NCBI RefSeq assembly: GCF_963422355.1
Contig: NC_085101.1
Coordinates: forward strand, 3,324,002-3,388,001
DNA from: Corticium candelabrum
Taxonomy: Eukaryota; Porifera; Homoscleromorpha; Homosclerophorida; Plakinidae
DNA length: 64,000 nt
Direction: 5' to 3'
The position numbers and the translations under genes are program-made. The notes below the pieces were generated by a model. It saw only the letters and a program-made list of their open reading frames with translations. It was not told the origin of the DNA and made no database searches. Positions 62,311 through 64,000 of this stretch are shown here, piece by piece. Every line of letters starts with the position of its first letter. Positions within the stretch are counted from its first letter, which is position 1.

Positions 62311-62465
62311 AGTTGTATCTATAATACCAGGTTTCTGTTTGCATATACGTCTTTCATGAAATTCATGTTGTTTTCATTAGTTGCTTTCAGGCCCTTTCAG
62401 AGGTAGATTTCTGTGTGATTTGCACGTATACCACATGACGACTTACTCCCACAATATGTATATAA

Positions 62466-62472
62466 TATAATA

Positions 62473-62507
<35 letters not shown>
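62466..62507. repeat. (AAT)n microsatellite
   Basis: Triplet run immediately before the LINE reading frame. Confidence 0.95.
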
Positions 62508-62508
<1 letters not shown>

Positions 62509-62519
62509 GTAACTACAAC

Positions 62520-63926
62520 TTGCTGGTTCAGAATCCAAACTCTGTACCCGACTGGTTGTCTCAAGGAATAACTATTCTGATTCCTAAGAATGACAAGACT
62601 GACCAGGCCAAAAATTACCGGCCTATCACGTGTCTGTCTGTCTTCTATAAGACCCTAACCTCAGTCATCAGGCAGAGGATTGCAGGGCATTTGGATCAGA
62701 GAAACCTCATGGCTCCGGAGCAGAAGGGTTGTCGACAGGGATCTTTTGGTGCAAAGGATCAGCTGTTGATCAACAAGCTGCTTACCGAAGACTGTAGGAC
62801 CAGGCACAAGAGCTTGAGCATGGCTTGGGTGGACTACCAGAAAGCCTATGACAGCGTGCCAAACAGCTGGTTGCTCCAATGCCTTCAGCTGCATAAGATC
62901 AGTCCAGTCTTGTGCGGGTTCCTGTCACGTGTGATGAAGAGTTGGAGGACATCGATGGTGTTTTCTTGCGGGAATAGTACTATCAAGACAAGGCTTATGC
63001 AGATCAGGAGGGGTACTTTCCAAGGTGACTCACTTCCTCCACTTCTCTTCTGTATGGCTCTCAATCCTCTGAGCAAGGAGCTGAACAGAACCGGTTACGG
63101 CTACCGGATGACCACTGGGCATGGTGAGACTGCCAAACGTCAGCTTATCAGTCATCTACTTTACATGGATGATCTAAAGCTGTATGGCAGAAACTCTGAT
63201 CAGTTGGACGGGTTGTTGCACACGGCTCGTACCTTCTCTGATGACATCCAGATGAAGTTTGGTCTGGACAAATGTGCTGTTGCTCACTTTGTCAACGGCA
63301 GGCTATCTGGACACAACTCTGGATTGATGGTAGGAAAAACGGACACCATCAACTGTCTTGAACCGGGTCAAGTCTACAAGTACTTGGGTGTAGATGAGAG
63401 TAACGGTATTCAGCACAGCATGATGCGGGAGAGACTCCGTCGTGAGTACTTGCGCAGAGTGAAGGTGGTTCTCCGGACTGAGTTGTATGGTCGGAACAAG
63501 ATTCTAGCCATCAATGGGTTTGCACTACCGCTTCTCACTTACGGTTTTGGCGTCATTCATTGGAGGTGCACGAACCTGCAGCCGCTTGATCGACGGACTA
63601 GAAAGCTCCTCTCTATGCACGGTGTCCACCATCCTGCTGCAGACGTTGACCGACTGTACCCTCCCTGCAGTGATGGGGGTAGGGGGTTACAACAGATTGA
63701 GTTGACATATCAATCTTGTATTGTGAGGCTGAACTGTTACCTTGCTGACAGTTCTGATCCTTCCATGCAGATGATACGGGAGTGTGACTCTGGAAAATCT
63801 TCACACTCGATCAAGCACATGGCTTGTCGGTTTACTGCACAGCTGGGGAGGAATCTTGCTTCGGACAACAAGTCGCAGAACTTACACAGGAATGCATCCA
63901 TCTTGGTTGAAGGTGGCTTCGAGTAA
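62520..63926 (+). CDS. R2/R4-like non-LTR retrotransposon reverse transcriptase (5' truncated, 468-codon open frame)
   Basis: The frame reads DWLSQGITILIPKNDKTDQA, YRPITCLSVFYK, AWVDYQKAYDSVPNSWL, GTFQGDSLPPLLFCMALNPL, SHLLYMDDLKLYG (catalytic YMDD at 63162-63173) and KYLGVDE, followed by the thumb (YGRNKILAINGFALPLLTYG). The DYQKAYDSVP and FQGDSLxPLLFCxALNPLS wording resembles R2/R4-type LINE polymerases rather than L1 or RTE. No N-terminal zinc fingers precede it, since (AAT)n lies directly upstream, so the copy looks 5' truncated. The frame ends at TAA after VEGGFE. A restriction-like endonuclease, if present, would lie beyond the window or past a frame break. The motif residues are intact, though GDSLP replaces the usual GDSLS. 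Confidence 0.85.
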   Translation: MLVQNPNSVPDWLSQGITILIPKNDKTDQAKNYRPITCLSVFYKTLTSVIRQRIAGHLDQRNLMAPEQKGCRQGSFGAKDQLLINKLLTEDCRTRHKSLSMAWVDYQKAYDSVPNSWLLQCLQLHKISPVLCGFLSRVMKSWRTSMVFSCGNSTIKTRLMQIRRGTFQGDSLPPLLFCMALNPLSKELNRTGYGYRMTTGHGETAKRQLISHLLYMDDLKLYGRNSDQLDGLLHTARTFSDDIQMKFGLDKCAVAHFVNGRLSGHNSGLMVGKTDTINCLEPGQVYKYLGVDESNGIQHSMMRERLRREYLRRVKVVLRTELYGRNKILAINGFALPLLTYGFGVIHWRCTNLQPLDRRTRKLLSMHGVHHPAADVDRLYPPCSDGGRGLQQIELTYQSCIVRLNCYLADSSDPSMQMIRECDSGKSSHSIKHMACRFTAQLGRNLASDNKSQNLHRNASILVEGGFE

Positions 63927-64000
63927 GCGCCTGAAACAAAATGCGAGACATTACCGTACGTGTTGCAGTTCTCTTTGTGTGCGGTCCTGGAGCGGGAAGC
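63927..64000. other. Window end, possible continuation of the LINE
   Basis: Seventy-four bases after the stop continue without a recognisable signal; another frame stays open to the window edge. Confidence 0.3.

Overview
This is a window of animal nuclear DNA. Genes are split by many short GT-AG introns, intergenic DNA is AT-rich, (CA/GT)n microsatellites are very dense, and relics of several transposon classes are present. The gene set (tandem SPRY protein behind a kinase tail, ACAD10/11-type dehydrogenase, SOAT acyltransferase, AMT ammonium transporters, DDX23 helicase, CD225 protein, GH27 glycosidase) suggests an early-branching metazoan. A sponge is my best guess, but that is inference from gene content and not a species identification.

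Layout, left half. 1-4179 (+) is the 3' part of a kinase-coiled-coil protein with seven SPRY domains. 4478-7978 (-) is a complete 11-exon acyl-CoA dehydrogenase of the ACAD10/11 type, including one GC-AG intron. It is head to head with an SOAT/ACAT-type sterol O-acyltransferase (first recognised exon 8447, stop 13759, +) across about 0.47 kb. 15951-18681 (-) is a decayed GH27 alpha-galactosidase-like gene with a ricin-B-like segment. 20749-21841 (-) is a three-exon CD225 membrane protein. 23957-25791 (+) is a broken piggyBac transposase. 27480-30152 (-) is an AMT ammonium transporter.

Layout, right half. 32087-32269 (+) is a 60-codon signal/TM micropeptide behind four CACGTG E-boxes. 32454-43036 (+) is a 25-exon DDX23/PRP28 spliceosomal helicase. 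45641-46134 (+) is an OTU/vertnin-like fragment. 48021-52378 (+) is a second AMT gene whose exon lengths and phases mirror the first; its sixth intron holds a LINE relic and a tRNA-derived SINE. From 52.4 kb to the end I see no host gene: dispersed repeats, foldback and pogo/Tigger-like termini, a truncated Ty3/Gypsy element (58985-61843, -) with one 140-bp LTR, and an R2/R4-like LINE reverse transcriptase (62520-63926, +).

The genes are individual eukaryotic loci, not an operon. Plausible links are the divergent fatty-acid oxidation/sterol esterification pair and the inverted AMT pair flanking DDX23. I found no CRISPR array, no rRNA gene and no convincing tRNA gene. The most notable signals are a family of very short inverted-repeat elements with 9-bp target duplications, the E-box cluster in front of the micropeptide, and two SINE copies that each abut a (GT)n tract.
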